A stretch of 64,000 bases of DNA from Celeribacter baekdonensis (GCF_900102315.1 NZ_FNBL01000008.1:1-64000), one strand, 5' to 3'. Positions 52,685 to 63,050 are shown, counted from the first letter of the stretch. Made by a program: numbers and translations. The notes: a model not told the origin generated them from the sequence alone.

Positions 52685-52805
52685 CGTTCATGTCTCCGTA
52701 TGGGTTCTCCCTTCCATACGCGAAGCGGCGCGGAATGACAGGGCGAAACGATTCATCTGAGCCGCGTAAACTCAGTTACGGGGGCGCGAGGCGCATAAAG
52801 CGACC

Positions 52806-54029
52806 TCATTTCCGCAATTTTCCCATCGCCACCCGTTCCTCATCCTGCCAGACATAAAGTGCGTCGCGGATGGCCCAGGCGGCGCGGGTGCGCCAGGCAG
52901 GGTCATTGAGTTTGGCGCGGTCTTTGGGCGAGGACAGAAAGCCCAACTCCAACAACACAGAGGGCATATCCGGGGCTTTGAGCACGGAGAATCCGGCTTC
53001 CAAGCGCGGGCGTTTGTGCATCCCCACGCTGGCTTGCAACTGCGTCACCAATGCCTCGGCCAAACGGTCGGTGCGCGGTGTGGTCTCATTACGGACCATG
53101 TCCATCAACACGCCGGCGATCACATCGTCTTGATCGCTCAAATCCACGCCCGCCAATAAATCCGCCCGATCATGGCGTTCGGCCAGTTTTTGCGACGCCG
53201 CATCCGAGGCGCGATCGGCCAAAGTATAAAGCGTCGCGCCCTCGGCCCGGCCTTCGGAAATCGCATCGGCATGGAGCGAGATAAACACCTCCGCCCCCGC
53301 CTCCCGCGCCAAGGTCAGGCGGGTTTCGAGCGGCACGAACGTGTCATCATTGCGGGTCAAGGTGACGTCAAAGCCACCGGCGCGGATCAGCACATCCTGC
53401 AATTCACGCGCGAAACTCAGCATCAAATCCGCCTCGCGCACACCATCGCGTTCGGCACCCGGATCAATGCCGCCATGGCCTGGGTCCAGCACGACCTTCA
53501 ACGGCCCCTCGCCAAATTTTTTGCGTGGGATCACCGCATCGTCCGGCTTGGAGCGGCGGACAAGCTGCGCCTCCAACGGCGTCCCGGCCCCCAAAGCGAA
53601 GTCGTCAGAGGCAATCGGATCAAGGTTGAGCCGCAACACCGCCCCCGCCTCATCGCGCGACATTTCGGCATGGACCAGCCCGTAAGGACCGGCCAAATCC
53701 ATCACCATGCGCGACCAGCCGGGGACAAACCCGCCGACCCGCAGGTCGGTGACGCCCTCAGCCGTGTCAAAGGCCTGCGCGTCAAACCCGGTCCAATCGA
53801 CCTCGGAAAAATCCACGACGATGCGTCTTGGATCATCGAGAGAGAAAATCCGAAACGGCACAGGTTGGGACAGGCGCAGCATCATCTCAAGACTGTCCCC
53901 CTGATCGACCAGCGCCGAGGCCGAACTGTCGGCACGCGCCAAGGCGGTCAGCCCGTCTTGCGCCTCAGCTGTGTGGACCATGGGAAAGACGGCGAGCGCA
54001 GAAAGAGCCAGAGCTTTGAAAACCTGCAT
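52806..54029 (-). CDS. amiC: N-acetylmuramoyl-L-alanine amidase
   Basis: 407 residues from the ATG at 54029 (GAGG upstream); an extra 71 codons upstream are rejected. Signal peptide (1-23, ending TAEA-QD), AMIN domain (about 45-150) for septal localisation, and Amidase_3 domain (about 185-395). Zinc ligands are seen in LDPGHGGIDPGA (His), a Glu after DGVREAD, and SLHADA (His); catalytic Glu in LLELGFLSS. It cuts the stem peptide from glycan during daughter-cell separation in the periplasm. Confidence 0.92.
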   Translation of the reverse strand: MQVFKALALSALAVFPMVHTAEAQDGLTALARADSSASALVDQGDSLEMMLRLSQPVPFRIFSLDDPRRIVVDFSEVDWTGFDAQAFDTAEGVTDLRVGGFVPGWSRMVMDLAGPYGLVHAEMSRDEAGAVLRLNLDPIASDDFALGAGTPLEAQLVRRSKPDDAVIPRKKFGEGPLKVVLDPGHGGIDPGAERDGVREADLMLSFARELQDVLIRAGGFDVTLTRNDDTFVPLETRLTLAREAGAEVFISLHADAISEGRAEGATLYTLADRASDAASQKLAERHDRADLLAGVDLSDQDDVIAGVLMDMVRNETTPRTDRLAEALVTQLQASVGMHKRPRLEAGFSVLKAPDMPSVLLELGFLSSPKDRAKLNDPAWRTRAAWAIRDALYVWQDEERVAMGKLRK

Positions 54030-54123
54030 CGAAACCTCATAAAACCGGCCGCGTGTCCGACCTTTGGCGCAGTGTAACCGCCGAAGGCCGATCTGAACAG
54101 CCATCAGCGCCGCCAAGACGCGA

Positions 54124-55275
54124 TCACTTTTGTGCCAATTCGGCGGCCATAAACGCAGACAGGCGGCGCAGGCCTTCGCGGATGTCCTCGGTCGAGCGGG
54201 CATAGGAAAACCGCATCGTCTGATGGCCGCGTTTGGGGTCAAAATCCAATCCCGGCGTCACCGCCACCCCGGCCTCATCCAAAATGCGCGCACACAAGGC
54301 GCGGCTGTCCCCGGTCAGTTCCGACACATCGGCATAGATGTAAAATGCCCCGTCCGGCGGCGCGATCCGGTCAAAGCCGATTTTCGGCAGCTCTTCCAAC
54401 ATCAAACGGCGGTTCTCGGAGTACACATCCACCAGCGCCTGACAGTCCTCGCGGCCTTCAAGCGCACCCAAGGCAGCCACCTGCGCGGCATGCGGCGGGC
54501 AGATGAAAAAGTTTTGCGCGAGGCGTTCAATCACCCGCACATGATCCTCGGGCACCACCATCCAGCCAACGCGCCAACCCGTCATCGAAAAGAATTTCGA
54601 GAACGAATTGATCACATAGACATCGTCGGACAGCTCCAGCGCCGTCACCGGGCGTGCGCCATATTGGATGCCGTGATAAATCTCATCGGAAATGAACGAC
54701 ACGCCCCGGTCCTGACAGGTCTGGATCAACGCGCCCATGGCCTCTCGGTCCAACATCGTGCCCGAGGGGTTGCCGGGGCTGGCGACGATCAGCCCGTCCA
54801 GACCATCGGGGATCTCGCTTGGCACCGGTTGCAGGCGGTTTTCCATTTGGGTCTGAATGCCCACCGGCGTGATGTCGAGGCCCGACAGGATTTGCCGATA
54901 AGACGGATAACCCGGCTCGCCCAACCCCACCTTGGCCCCCGCATCAAACAGCGCGGTAAAGGCCAAAATAAACGCCCCGGAGGAGCCCGGCGTGATCACC
55001 ACCCGCCGCCAATCCAAGCTGACCCCGTACCAGTCCTGATAGAGTGCCGCGATGGCTTTGCGCAGCTCCGGCAGGCCAAGGGCGACGGTATACCCCAAAG
55101 GCCCCTGCTCCATCGCCTGTGCCAGACGCGCCCGCGCGGCTTTCGGTGCCCCCGTGGCGGGTTGACCGACCTCCATATGGATGATGTGCCGCCCGGCCTC
55201 CTCATGCGCGCGCGCCGCCTCCATCACATCCATCACGATAAAAGGATCGACTTCAGAGCGGCGGGAGGTTTTCAT
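54124..55275 (-). CDS. Class I/II PLP-dependent aminotransferase
   Basis: 383 residues from the ATG at 55275. Fold-type I aminotransferase: GQPATGAPKAA at the N-terminus, VASPGNPSGTMLD, and PLP lysine in NSFSKFFSMTGWRVGW (Lys227), Arg in TMRFSYARS for the substrate carboxylate. The amino acid is not determined; related roseobacter proteins are annotated as aspartate-type aminotransferases. Divergent from the M48 protease gene; 94 bases upstream of amiC. Confidence 0.85.
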   Translation of the reverse strand: MKTSRRSEVDPFIVMDVMEAARAHEEAGRHIIHMEVGQPATGAPKAARARLAQAMEQGPLGYTVALGLPELRKAIAALYQDWYGVSLDWRRVVITPGSSGAFILAFTALFDAGAKVGLGEPGYPSYRQILSGLDITPVGIQTQMENRLQPVPSEIPDGLDGLIVASPGNPSGTMLDREAMGALIQTCQDRGVSFISDEIYHGIQYGARPVTALELSDDVYVINSFSKFFSMTGWRVGWMVVPEDHVRVIERLAQNFFICPPHAAQVAALGALEGREDCQALVDVYSENRRLMLEELPKIGFDRIAPPDGAFYIYADVSELTGDSRALCARILDEAGVAVTPGLDFDPKRGHQTMRFSYARSTEDIREGLRRLSAFMAAELAQK

Positions 55276-55332
55276 CGGGCATATCCTGTGGTTGTTTAGG
55301 GCCTGAAATGCCAGCGCCCGGGAGGAATTGCA

Positions 55333-56679
55333 ATGCGGCAGATGATGCGCCAAGCGGTGACGATATGTGTGGCTGTTTTGGTGATGCTCTGCCTGCCGCT
55401 GTCGGCCTGGGCCAAGGGGATTTTGCGCGACCCGGATATTGAATATGCGCTTAATCGTCTGGCCGGTCCGATCTTTGACGCGGCGGGGCTGTCGGCCACG
55501 CGGATGAAAATCGTCATCATCCATGACGATCAACCGAATGCCTTTGTCGCTGATACCTCGCATGTGTTCCTCCATTCCGGCCTGCTTTTGCGCCTTGATA
55601 CGGCGGCCGAAGTACAGGCGGTGATCGCCCATGAGGTCGCCCATATCACCGGCGGCCATATCATCAGGCGTCAGGCCAATATGAAAAACGCCTCGACGGC
55701 GGCGGCCCTTGGCATGTTGCTTTCCGGGGCGGTGGTTGCGGCCACGGGCAATGGCGAGGCGGCGGCGGGCATCGCCATGGGGGTCACCGGATCGGCACAG
55801 CGGGTGCTGTTTGGCCACACCCGCGCCGAGGAAGCTTCCGCCGATCAGGCCGGCATCCGCTATATGGCGCGCGCGGGCATTCCGCCGCAGGCGATGCTCG
55901 ATGTGCTTGAGATGTTTCGTGGCCAGGAGGTCTTGTCCGAAAGCCGCCAAGACCCTTACGCGCGCACCCATCCTTTGACCCGCGAGCGTCTGCGCGCGCT
56001 CAAAGGCTATGCAGCCGCCTCGAAACTCACCGCCAATCCCGACCCGGAGGCCAACTATTGGTACGCCCGTGCACGCGGCAAGTTGGAGGCGTTCATCCGC
56101 CCGCCCGCCTATACGCTGCGCCGGGTGTCCGCCTCGGATGGCTCCGACATCGCGCTGATGCGCCGCGCCGTGGCGTTGCACCGCGTGCCCAAGCCGAAAG
56201 AGGCCATGGCCACCATGGCCCGCCTCGTCGCGCTGCGCCCAAAGGACCCCTATTATGCCGAGCTTCAGGGCCAGATCCTATTGGAAAGCCGTCAGTTTGA
56301 CGCCGCTGTCGCCGCCTATCGCCGGGCGGCGCAAATGGCACCCTCCGAGGCGCAAATTCAGGCCGGGCTTGGCCGCGCGCTTTTGGCAACCACCAACAAG
56401 GCCAACCTCCCCGCCGCGATCAAGGCGCTTGAGGCGGCGCGTGCCCGCGATGGCTATGATCCCGCGCTGTTGCGTCATCTGGCCTCCGCCTATGCGCAAT
56501 CGGGCCAGGACGCCATGGCTGCGCTCAACGCCTCTGAGGCGCATGTGATGCGTGGCGATTGCAAAGCGGCGATGTCTTTGGCGCAACGCGCCACTGCGGC
56601 GCTGGGTCACGGAAGTGTTGGGTGGAACCGGGCGCAAGATGTGGTAAACGCGTGCGAAACCGCTCTCAAACGGAGATAG
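55333..56679 (+). CDS. M48-family periplasmic metalloprotease with TPR-like tail (BepA-like)
   Basis: 448 residues, GGAGG before the ATG. Signal peptide (1-27), protease domain with HEVAH (100-104) as zinc motif and the third ligand in RAEEASADQAG. C-terminal half (about 265-440) consists of helical TPR-like repeats (YYAELQGQILLESRQFDAAVAAYRRA). BepA-type enzymes check outer-membrane protein assembly. The DsbA-like gene follows after 4 bases, so both form a periplasmic quality-control operon. Confidence 0.87.
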   Translation: MRQMMRQAVTICVAVLVMLCLPLSAWAKGILRDPDIEYALNRLAGPIFDAAGLSATRMKIVIIHDDQPNAFVADTSHVFLHSGLLLRLDTAAEVQAVIAHEVAHITGGHIIRRQANMKNASTAAALGMLLSGAVVAATGNGEAAAGIAMGVTGSAQRVLFGHTRAEEASADQAGIRYMARAGIPPQAMLDVLEMFRGQEVLSESRQDPYARTHPLTRERLRALKGYAAASKLTANPDPEANYWYARARGKLEAFIRPPAYTLRRVSASDGSDIALMRRAVALHRVPKPKEAMATMARLVALRPKDPYYAELQGQILLESRQFDAAVAAYRRAAQMAPSEAQIQAGLGRALLATTNKANLPAAIKALEAARARDGYDPALLRHLASAYAQSGQDAMAALNASEAHVMRGDCKAAMSLAQRATAALGHGSVGWNRAQDVVNACETALKRR

Positions 56680-56683
56680 AGAT

Positions 56684-57445
56684 ATGCCTTTTGCCAAAGC
56701 CTGCGCCCGCCTCGGTGCCGCGGCCCTTTTGACCGCTTCCACCGCGCTTGGCGCCTTTGCTTTTGACATCGGTGACATGTCCGATGCCGAGCGCGAGATG
56801 TTTCGCGCCGAAGTGCGCGCCTATCTTTTGGACAATCCCGAAGTGTTGATGGAGGCGGTGGACGTCTATCAAGCGCGTCAGGCCGAGGCACAGGTCTCCA
56901 GCGATGCCGACATGATCGCTGCCAATATGGACGCGATTTACAACACCGAATTTGATGGCGTCTACGGCAATCCCGAAGGCGATATCGTGATGGTCGAGTT
57001 TACCGATTATCGCTGTGGCTATTGCAAAAAGGCCTTTCCAGATGTGAAGGCGCTTTTGGAAAAAGATGGCAATATCAAATTGATCGTCAAAGAGTTCCCG
57101 ATCTTGGGCGAGGCCTCCGTTTTGGCGTCGCGCTTTGCCGTTGCGACCAAAATGGTGGCCGGAGATGACGCTTATTTGACCTTCCATGACGCGCTGATGG
57201 AAGCGCGCGGCGATGTCACAGTCGGCGCGCTGCGCCGTTTGGCCACCGACCTTGGCATCGACGCCGATGCGGTTGTCGCCAAGATGGACAGCGAAGAGGT
57301 CACCACGGTGATCGCGAAAAACCACCAACTGGCGGCGGAGTTGCAAATCTCTGGCACACCGACCTTTGTGATGGGCGACCAGATGCTGCGCGGCTATGTG
57401 CCCTATGATGCGATGGTTGAAATCGTGGCGGAGCTGCGTGGGTAA
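56684..57445 (+). CDS. DsbA-family thiol:disulfide oxidoreductase
   Basis: 253 residues, GGAGAT upstream. Signal peptide (1-27), a helical ScsC-like N-terminal segment (about 30-85), then a thioredoxin fold with active site CGYC (111-114) and cis-Pro in SGTPTFVMGD. The N-terminal helices suggest an oligomeric isomerase-like DsbA (ScsC/BdbD branch). It is coupled to the M48 protease gene. The C-terminal codons are duplicated just beyond the stop (57425-57468). Confidence 0.87.
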   Translation: MPFAKACARLGAAALLTASTALGAFAFDIGDMSDAEREMFRAEVRAYLLDNPEVLMEAVDVYQARQAEAQVSSDADMIAANMDAIYNTEFDGVYGNPEGDIVMVEFTDYRCGYCKKAFPDVKALLEKDGNIKLIVKEFPILGEASVLASRFAVATKMVAGDDAYLTFHDALMEARGDVTVGALRRLATDLGIDADAVVAKMDSEEVTTVIAKNHQLAAELQISGTPTFVMGDQMLRGYVPYDAMVEIVAELRG

Positions 57446-57468
57446 TCATGTGGCGGAGCTGCGTGGGT
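57425..57468. repeat. 19-bp direct repeat, period 25, at end of dsbA-like gene
   Basis: GTGGCGGAGCTGCGTGGGT occurs at 57425-57443 and 57450-57468. The first copy encodes the last residues (Val-Ala-Glu-Leu-Arg-Gly) and part of the stop; the second lies after the stop. Confidence 0.9.
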
Positions 57469-57497
57469 GACACGATCGGCTTACGTGCAGAAATGAC

Positions 57498-57526
57498 AAA
57501 ACCCCGCCAATGGCGGGGTTTTTATT
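57498..57526. terminator. Terminator between dsbA-like gene and ispG
   Basis: Stem AAAACCCCGCC (57498-57508), loop AAT, GGCGGGGTTTT (57512-57522), followed by further T-rich sequence. Lies between convergent genes and can serve both. Confidence 0.88.
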
Positions 57527-57561
57527 TGAGTATTTGAGCTGCAATGAAGCGGCTGTGGTGC

Positions 57562-58689
57562 TTATTCAGCGGCCTCGGACGCAGTCTGAGCCTCGATCTC
57601 GGCGGCTTTGGCTTCGACCTGTTCGACGATATGGTCAACCATATTGTCATTGGACATTTTATGGCTCTGCGCCCCACCGAGATAGACCATGCCATGCCCG
57701 GCTCCGCCGCCGGTCCAACCGACATCGGTCATCAGCGCCTCACCCGGACCGTTGACCACACAGCCGATGATCGACAGGCTCATCGGCGTTTTGATATGTT
57801 CCAACCGCTTTTCCAGCGCCTCAACGGTTTTGATCACGTCAAAGCCCTGACGCGCGCAGGACGGGCAGGAAATGATGTTCACACCGCGGTGGCGCAGGCC
57901 GAGAGATTTGAGGATTTCATAGCCGACCCTGACCTCTTCGACCGGATCGGCGGAGAGGCTGACGCGGATCGTGTCGCCGATGCCCATCCACAAAAGCTGA
58001 CCCAGCCCGATGGCCGATTTGATCGTGCCGGACATAAGCCCGCCCGCCTCGGTGATGCCCAAATGGATCGGCGCATCGGTGGCCTCGGCCAATTGTTGAT
58101 AGGCGGCGGCGGCGAGGAAGACATCGGAGGCTTTGACCGAGATTTTGAAATTGTGAAAATCGTTGTCTTCCAGAATTTTGATGTGATCCATGCCGGACTC
58201 GACCATCGCGTCGGGACAGGGTTCGGCGTATTTGTCCAACAGGTGCTTTTCCAAAGAGCCGGCGTTGACGCCAATGCGGATCGAGCAATTGTGATCCTTG
58301 GCAGCCTTGATCACCTCACGCACCCGCTTTTCATCACCAATATTGCCCGGATTGATCCGCAGGCAGGCGGCACCGGCTTCGGCGGCCTCGATGGCGCGTT
58401 TGTAATGAAAATGGATGTCGGCGACGATCGGCACCGGGCTTTCACGGCAAATCTCTTTGAGCGCCAAAGCCGAGTCGCGGTCGGGGGCGGAGACACGCAC
58501 GATGTCGGCCCCGGCCTCTGCGGCGCGCACCACCTGATCCAAGGTCGCTTTGACATCGGTGGTCAGCGTGTTGGTCATGGTCTGCACGGTGATCGGCGCG
58601 TCGCCCCCCACCGGCACATTGCCCACCCAAATCTTGCGGCTCACGCGTCGGTCAATGTTGCGCCAAGGGCGAATGGGATTGTGCGACAT
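57562..58689 (-). CDS. ispG: 4-hydroxy-3-methylbut-2-enyl diphosphate synthase (flavodoxin)
   Basis: 375 residues from the ATG at 58689 (AAGAGG upstream). N-terminal TIM barrel ([33 protein letters not shown]) and C-terminal 4Fe-4S domain with ISCPSCAR and [11 protein letters not shown] supplying the three cysteine ligands. It catalyses the penultimate step of the MEP isoprenoid pathway in the cytoplasm. Downstream of rodZ in the same orientation, an arrangement conserved in many proteobacteria. Confidence 0.95.
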   Translation of the reverse strand: MSHNPIRPWRNIDRRVSRKIWVGNVPVGGDAPITVQTMTNTLTTDVKATLDQVVRAAEAGADIVRVSAPDRDSALALKEICRESPVPIVADIHFHYKRAIEAAEAGAACLRINPGNIGDEKRVREVIKAAKDHNCSIRIGVNAGSLEKHLLDKYAEPCPDAMVESGMDHIKILEDNDFHNFKISVKASDVFLAAAAYQQLAEATDAPIHLGITEAGGLMSGTIKSAIGLGQLLWMGIGDTIRVSLSADPVEEVRVGYEILKSLGLRHRGVNIISCPSCARQGFDVIKTVEALEKRLEHIKTPMSLSIIGCVVNGPGEALMTDVGWTGGGAGHGMVYLGGAQSHKMSNDNMVDHIVEQVEAKAAEIEAQTASEAAE

Positions 58690-58806
58690 GGGAACGGGCC
58701 TCTTTTGGGACGGTTTTGGGAACGTCAATTCAGCCCCCCTTAGATAAGGCGGCACACCGCAAGTGACAAGCGGCGGAAGCGGCAGAGTGATCAGATGAAA
58801 GCCGGT

Positions 58807-60018
58807 TTATTGGCCGTTTTGGGCGACCTGAAAGGCCTCGGCGACGGTGTCATTGGCAGCCAGATCGACCTGCGCAAAACTGTCCGACACGTCCGCGACC
58901 GAAAGGGCGATGTTTTTCACCACAGACCCAGAGGCGCCGACCGGGCCATAGGCCTGACCGTTGACGTCGAAATAGACACCACCGGCATTGCCCGTGCGCA
59001 GGATCGGCGCTTTGTCCATCGCCGGAACGATGTAACGTTCACCGGCATCGAGAATTTTTTCGAACAAAACGGAACCATCGGCGGCCTGGACGCGCACCCA
59101 TGACGGGCGCACAGCGACCAAGGCCAATTCGGGCGCGCCCTCTTCGACCACGCGCACATCCCCCTCGTCCGTGTCGGAAAGCGCCGCCAAGGCAATGTCA
59201 GACGACATGGCGCTCAGGCGCTCTTCGCGCTCGGCGGCAAGTCCTTCGCCCGCCAAAGCCCCAACAGAGCGCGGATCAAGCGCAGCAATAGGCCCGTCAC
59301 GCGGCACCAGAACCGGCACATCCAGCGCCTGCGGACGATACAACCGATCCAGCGCCTCGGCGGAGGGGGTCGCAAGACCGACGCTCTCGTCCATCTGCGC
59401 CAAACGGGTCTCAGACCCCGCGCCCCCCAACGGAGCCACTTCGGCGATCACGGCCGGAGCCTGATCAACAGGGGCCATTTTGACCTTTTGGATTTCTTGC
59501 AACACCGACCAGCCACCATAGCCGATCACGCCCAAAAGCGCGAGCAACACAGCGGTAGACCCCAGCGCGCCGGGTTCGATCCGGGCCATAAACCCCTGTC
59601 CGCGCGGGACAAAGCTGGCGTTGGGATCGGAGAATGGATCTTTCTTGACAGGCGCCGTCGCCGCCTTGGCCGGTTTGCGCTTGGTTGAGGCTTCGGGCGA
59701 CATGCCGTGGGCAACCGTAAAGCCACTTTCAGAGCAAAACCGTGCAAAAGCCCAATCGGGATCAAGATTCAGATAGCGGGCATAGGAGCGCACATACCCC
59801 GCGATGAAACCCTGGGTTTCAAACACAGAGGGGTCAGAGTTCTCAATGGCGGCAATATAGGTTGCTTTGATCTTCAGCTCACGCTGAACATCCAAGAGCG
59901 ACTTGCCAAGGGTGGCGCGTTCTCCACGCATGACGTCTCCGAGCTGAAGCTCGTAATCGTCAAAACCGCGAGGATGTTCCTGCTCCTCGACGTGTGGCTT
60001 TGTCCACCGCCTGATCAT
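58807..60018 (-). CDS. rodZ: RodZ-like cytoskeletal/HTH membrane protein
   Basis: 403 residues. N-terminal helix-turn-helix of the HTH_25 type (about 25-95: GERATLGKSLLDVQRELKIKATYIAAIE, FETQGFIAGYVRSYARYL), a single transmembrane helix (about 150-172) and a periplasmic C-terminal DUF4115 domain (about 310-385, RPSWVRVQAADGSVLFEK). RodZ links MreB to the elongation machinery. The stretch between is Ala/Pro-rich. Followed by ispG. Confidence 0.88.
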   Translation of the reverse strand: MIRRWTKPHVEEQEHPRGFDDYELQLGDVMRGERATLGKSLLDVQRELKIKATYIAAIENSDPSVFETQGFIAGYVRSYARYLNLDPDWAFARFCSESGFTVAHGMSPEASTKRKPAKAATAPVKKDPFSDPNASFVPRGQGFMARIEPGALGSTAVLLALLGVIGYGGWSVLQEIQKVKMAPVDQAPAVIAEVAPLGGAGSETRLAQMDESVGLATPSAEALDRLYRPQALDVPVLVPRDGPIAALDPRSVGALAGEGLAAEREERLSAMSSDIALAALSDTDEGDVRVVEEGAPELALVAVRPSWVRVQAADGSVLFEKILDAGERYIVPAMDKAPILRTGNAGGVYFDVNGQAYGPVGASGSVVKNIALSVADVSDSFAQVDLAANDTVAEAFQVAQNGQ

Positions 60019-60046
60019 GCATTCGCCCCAAATTAACCTGCCCGCC

Positions 60047-60073
60047 CTTTAGGCGTCGATTCGTCGCCTAAAG
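60047..60073. repeat. Inverted repeat between hemA and rodZ
   Basis: CTTTAGGCG (60047-60055) and CGCCTAAAG (60065-60073) form nine pairs around a nine-base loop. It lies between the hemA stop and the rodZ start. No T-run follows, so it may be a weak terminator or an operator. Confidence 0.55.
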
Positions 60074-60124
60074 TTGATAACCTGTTACCATATGCTCAAC
60101 GGGGCCGCCCAGCGTATATCTTGA

Positions 60125-61354
60125 TTAACCCGCCATTTCGGCGCGATTCAGCGCACAATGGCTCCAAAGCGCGTCCAAAGCATGAACCAAAGCATCCATT
60201 TCGCGCGGCCCGTGAACCGGTGAGGGCGTAAAGCGCAACCGCTCTGTGCCGCGCGGCACGGTCGGGAAATTCACCGGCTGAACGTAAATGCCATACTGTT
60301 CAAGCATCATGTCGGACATGAGTTTGGTGTGTTTCGGATCTCCCACAATCAACGGCACGATATGCGAGCCATTGTCGGTGATCGGCAGACCAAGGCCTTT
60401 GAGCCGCAGCTTGAGGATTTTCGCTTGGGTCTGATGCTCTTCGCGCAGCTTCACACCGCCCTCACCTTTGAGGAAGGCGATCGACGTCGCCGCCCCTGCC
60501 GCCACGGCGGGCGGGATCGAGGTGGTGAAGATAAAGCCCGGCGCATAAGAACGCACCGCGTCACACATTTTGGCCGAAGCCGCGATATAGCCGCCAAAGA
60601 CGCCAAAGGCCTTGCCCAGGGTGCCGTTGACAATGTCGATCCGGTCCAAAAGACCGTCGCGTTCGGCCACACCGCCCCCGCGCGGACCGTACATGCCAAC
60701 CGCGTGCACCTCGTCGAGATAGGTGAGCGCGTTGAATTCTTCGGCCAGATCACACAGCTCTTTGAGCGGACCAAAATCGCCATCCATCGAATAGACCGAT
60801 TCAAAGGCGATGAGTTTCGGCGTTTCGGGATCGTCGGCCTCAAGAAGTGCGCGCAGGTGATCCAGATCGTTGTGACGGAAAATGCGTTTCGCGCCACCAT
60901 TGCGACGAATGCCTTCAATCATCGACGCGTGATTGAGCGAGTCGGAATAGATGATGAGACCGGGGAACAGCGTCGGCAGGGTCGAAAGCGTGGCATCATT
61001 GGCAATATAAGCCGAGGAGAACACCAAAGCCGCCTCTTTTTGATGCAGGTCGGCGATCTCCGCCTCAAGACGTTTGTGATAGACTGTGGTGCCGGAAATA
61101 TTGCGCGTGCCACCAGAGCCCGCGCCCGTTGCATCCACCGCCTCTTTCATTGCCGCGAGAACGGACGGGTGTTGACCCATGCCAAGATAATCGTTGCCAC
61201 ACCAAACAGTTACAGGTTGCTCTGAGCCATCCGGTTTGGTCCATGTGGCGTGCGGAAACTGCCCGCGCTTGCGTTCAATATCGATAAAGGTGCGGTAACG
61301 CCCTTCGTCGTGCAACCGTTGAAGTGCTTCGTCAAGCTTCGCCGTATAGTCCAC
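60125..61354 (-). CDS. hemA: 5-aminolevulinate synthase
   Basis: 409 residues from the GTG at 61354 (AAAGGA six bases upstream); a longer ATG frame to 61435 is rejected. PLP-dependent alpha-oxoamine synthase; [34 protein letters not shown] and the PLP lysine in GTLGKAFG (Lys248, same number as in Rhodobacter capsulatus). It condenses succinyl-CoA with glycine to start tetrapyrrole synthesis by the C4 route, typical of alphaproteobacteria. Divergent from the M20 peptidase gene. Confidence 0.95.
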   Translation of the reverse strand: MDYTAKLDEALQRLHDEGRYRTFIDIERKRGQFPHATWTKPDGSEQPVTVWCGNDYLGMGQHPSVLAAMKEAVDATGAGSGGTRNISGTTVYHKRLEAEIADLHQKEAALVFSSAYIANDATLSTLPTLFPGLIIYSDSLNHASMIEGIRRNGGAKRIFRHNDLDHLRALLEADDPETPKLIAFESVYSMDGDFGPLKELCDLAEEFNALTYLDEVHAVGMYGPRGGGVAERDGLLDRIDIVNGTLGKAFGVFGGYIAASAKMCDAVRSYAPGFIFTTSIPPAVAAGAATSIAFLKGEGGVKLREEHQTQAKILKLRLKGLGLPITDNGSHIVPLIVGDPKHTKLMSDMMLEQYGIYVQPVNFPTVPRGTERLRFTPSPVHGPREMDALVHALDALWSHCALNRAEMAG

Positions 61355-61617
61355 TGTTCGTCCTTTCGCGCGTCTCAGGTTCGCCTGTTTTAGCGGCATC
61401 AAATGAAAATTGCGACTCATATTCACATTTCGCAAGATAATACCGCAACAGCCCCCTATGAGCCTCTTCTGCTCTGCCTTGTCTGCTTCACCTTCTTATG
61501 ACGTATCAATTCCCTTTCAGAATGATCTATGTCAACCCGCCCGCCCCCTCTGGACACCATTTTTCAGAGGCGTAAGCTGCGGCAAAATATCCCGAGCATG
61601 ATAAAAGGTTTCCCATA

Positions 61618-63003
61618 ATGAACTCTCGCCTCGCTCTGGTGCTTGAACGCATCGACACTGATCTTGACGCCACACTTGATCGCTTGATGACATTTTTACG
61701 CATTCCGTCGATTTCGACCGACCCGGCCAACAAGGCCGATTGCCAAGCGGCGGCAGAGTGGCTGGCAGCGGAATTGACCTCATTGGGCGCGGAGGCCGAG
61801 GTCTGCGCCACGCCCGGTCACCCGATGGTGATGGGCAAAATGGGCTCCGGTGGGCCGCATTTGCTGTTTTACGGTCACTATGATGTGCAGCCGGTGGACC
61901 CGCTCACCCTCTGGGATCACGACCCGTTTGCGCCCTTTGTCGAAGAGCGCGCGCAGGGCAAAGTGATCCGGGGCCGCGGCGCATCCGACGACAAGGGCCA
62001 GTTGATGACCTTTGTCGAGGCCTGCCGCGCCTGGATTGCCGAAAACGGCACCCTGCCCTGCACCATCACCTTTTTCTTTGAGGGCGAAGAGGAAAGCGGC
62101 TCGCCCTCCCTGATCCCTTTCATGAAAGCCAACAAAGACAGGCTCGCCGCCGATCTGGCGCTGATCTGCGACACGTCGATGGTCGCCCCCGGTGTGCCCT
62201 CGATCTGTAGCCAGTTGCGCGGGATGCTCAAAGACGAGTTCACCCTGACGGGTCCGACGATGGATCTGCATTCGGGCCATTACGGCGGCCCGGCGCTCAA
62301 CCCACTGCGCGAGATCTCGAAAATCATCAGCACATTCCATGATGAGGCGGGCCGCGTGACGATCAAAGATTTCTACGACGGCGTGCATGAGGTGCCCGAA
62401 GACATCCTGCGCCAATGGCAGGGCTGTGGCTTTGACGAGGCGGATTACCTGTCCGGCATTGGCATGACCAAAGCCCATGGCGAGGCCGCCTATTCGACCT
62501 TGGAACAACAATGGGCGCGACCCACTTTGGAGATCAACGGGCTTTGGGGCGGCTATCAGGGACCGGGCACCAAAACCGTGATCCCGTCGGAGGCGCATTG
62601 TAAAATCACCTGTCGTCTGGTTGGCGACCAAGACCCGGACGCGATCCGCAAAAATCTGCGGGCCCATGTCGAAAGCCGCCTGCCGGTGGACGCAAAAGTC
62701 ACATGGAACCAAGACCTTGATGGGTCCCCTGCTGCCGTGATGAACACTGCGCGTGCGGAATTCGAGGCGGCGCGTCAGGCTCTGTCCGACGAATGGAATC
62801 GCGAGGCGGTGTTTGCCGGCATGGGCGGGTCGATCCCGATTGCGGGCTATTTTACCACGATTTTGGGGCTGGATTCGATGTTGGTGGGCTTTGCCGATGA
62901 TGACGACCGCATCCACTCTCCAAATGAGAAATACGGCCTCAAGAATTTCCACAAAGGCATCCGCTCCTGGGCGCGGATTTTGGACGCTGTGTCCAGAGCA
63001 TAA
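61618..63003 (+). CDS. M20-family dipeptidase
   Basis: 461 residues, AAAGG before the ATG. Zinc ligands are visible in LLFYGHYDVQP (His, with catalytic Asp), GRGASDDKGQ (Asp), FEGEEESGSP (catalytic and ligand Glu), and a His in DRIHSPNEKYG near the C-terminus; dimerisation lid about 205-370. Related to carnosinase/PepV-like peptidases. No signal peptide, so cytoplasmic. The last codons are followed by a 13-bp tandem repeat and a strong terminator. Confidence 0.88.
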   Translation: MNSRLALVLERIDTDLDATLDRLMTFLRIPSISTDPANKADCQAAAEWLAAELTSLGAEAEVCATPGHPMVMGKMGSGGPHLLFYGHYDVQPVDPLTLWDHDPFAPFVEERAQGKVIRGRGASDDKGQLMTFVEACRAWIAENGTLPCTITFFFEGEEESGSPSLIPFMKANKDRLAADLALICDTSMVAPGVPSICSQLRGMLKDEFTLTGPTMDLHSGHYGGPALNPLREISKIISTFHDEAGRVTIKDFYDGVHEVPEDILRQWQGCGFDEADYLSGIGMTKAHGEAAYSTLEQQWARPTLEINGLWGGYQGPGTKTVIPSEAHCKITCRLVGDQDPDAIRKNLRAHVESRLPVDAKVTWNQDLDGSPAAVMNTARAEFEAARQALSDEWNREAVFAGMGGSIPIAGYFTTILGLDSMLVGFADDDDRIHSPNEKYGLKNFHKGIRSWARILDAVSRA

Positions 63004-63008
63004 ATCTC

Positions 63009-63050
63009 GGGCCTAAGTCTTGGGCCTGAAGTTTGCGCCTGAAGTTTGCG
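63009..63050. repeat. 13-bp tandem repeat after the M20 gene
   Basis: Units GGGCCTAAGTCTT (63009), GGGCCTGAAGTTT (63022) and GCGCCTGAAGTTT (63035) with a partial fourth; GCCTGAAGTTTGC is perfectly duplicated at 63024 and 63037. Begins six bases after the stop codon. Confidence 0.88.

Noticed and set aside
61381-61440. Possible FnrL site upstream of hemA
   Set aside because: Only one half (ATCAA) is good; the other half does not match TTGAT.
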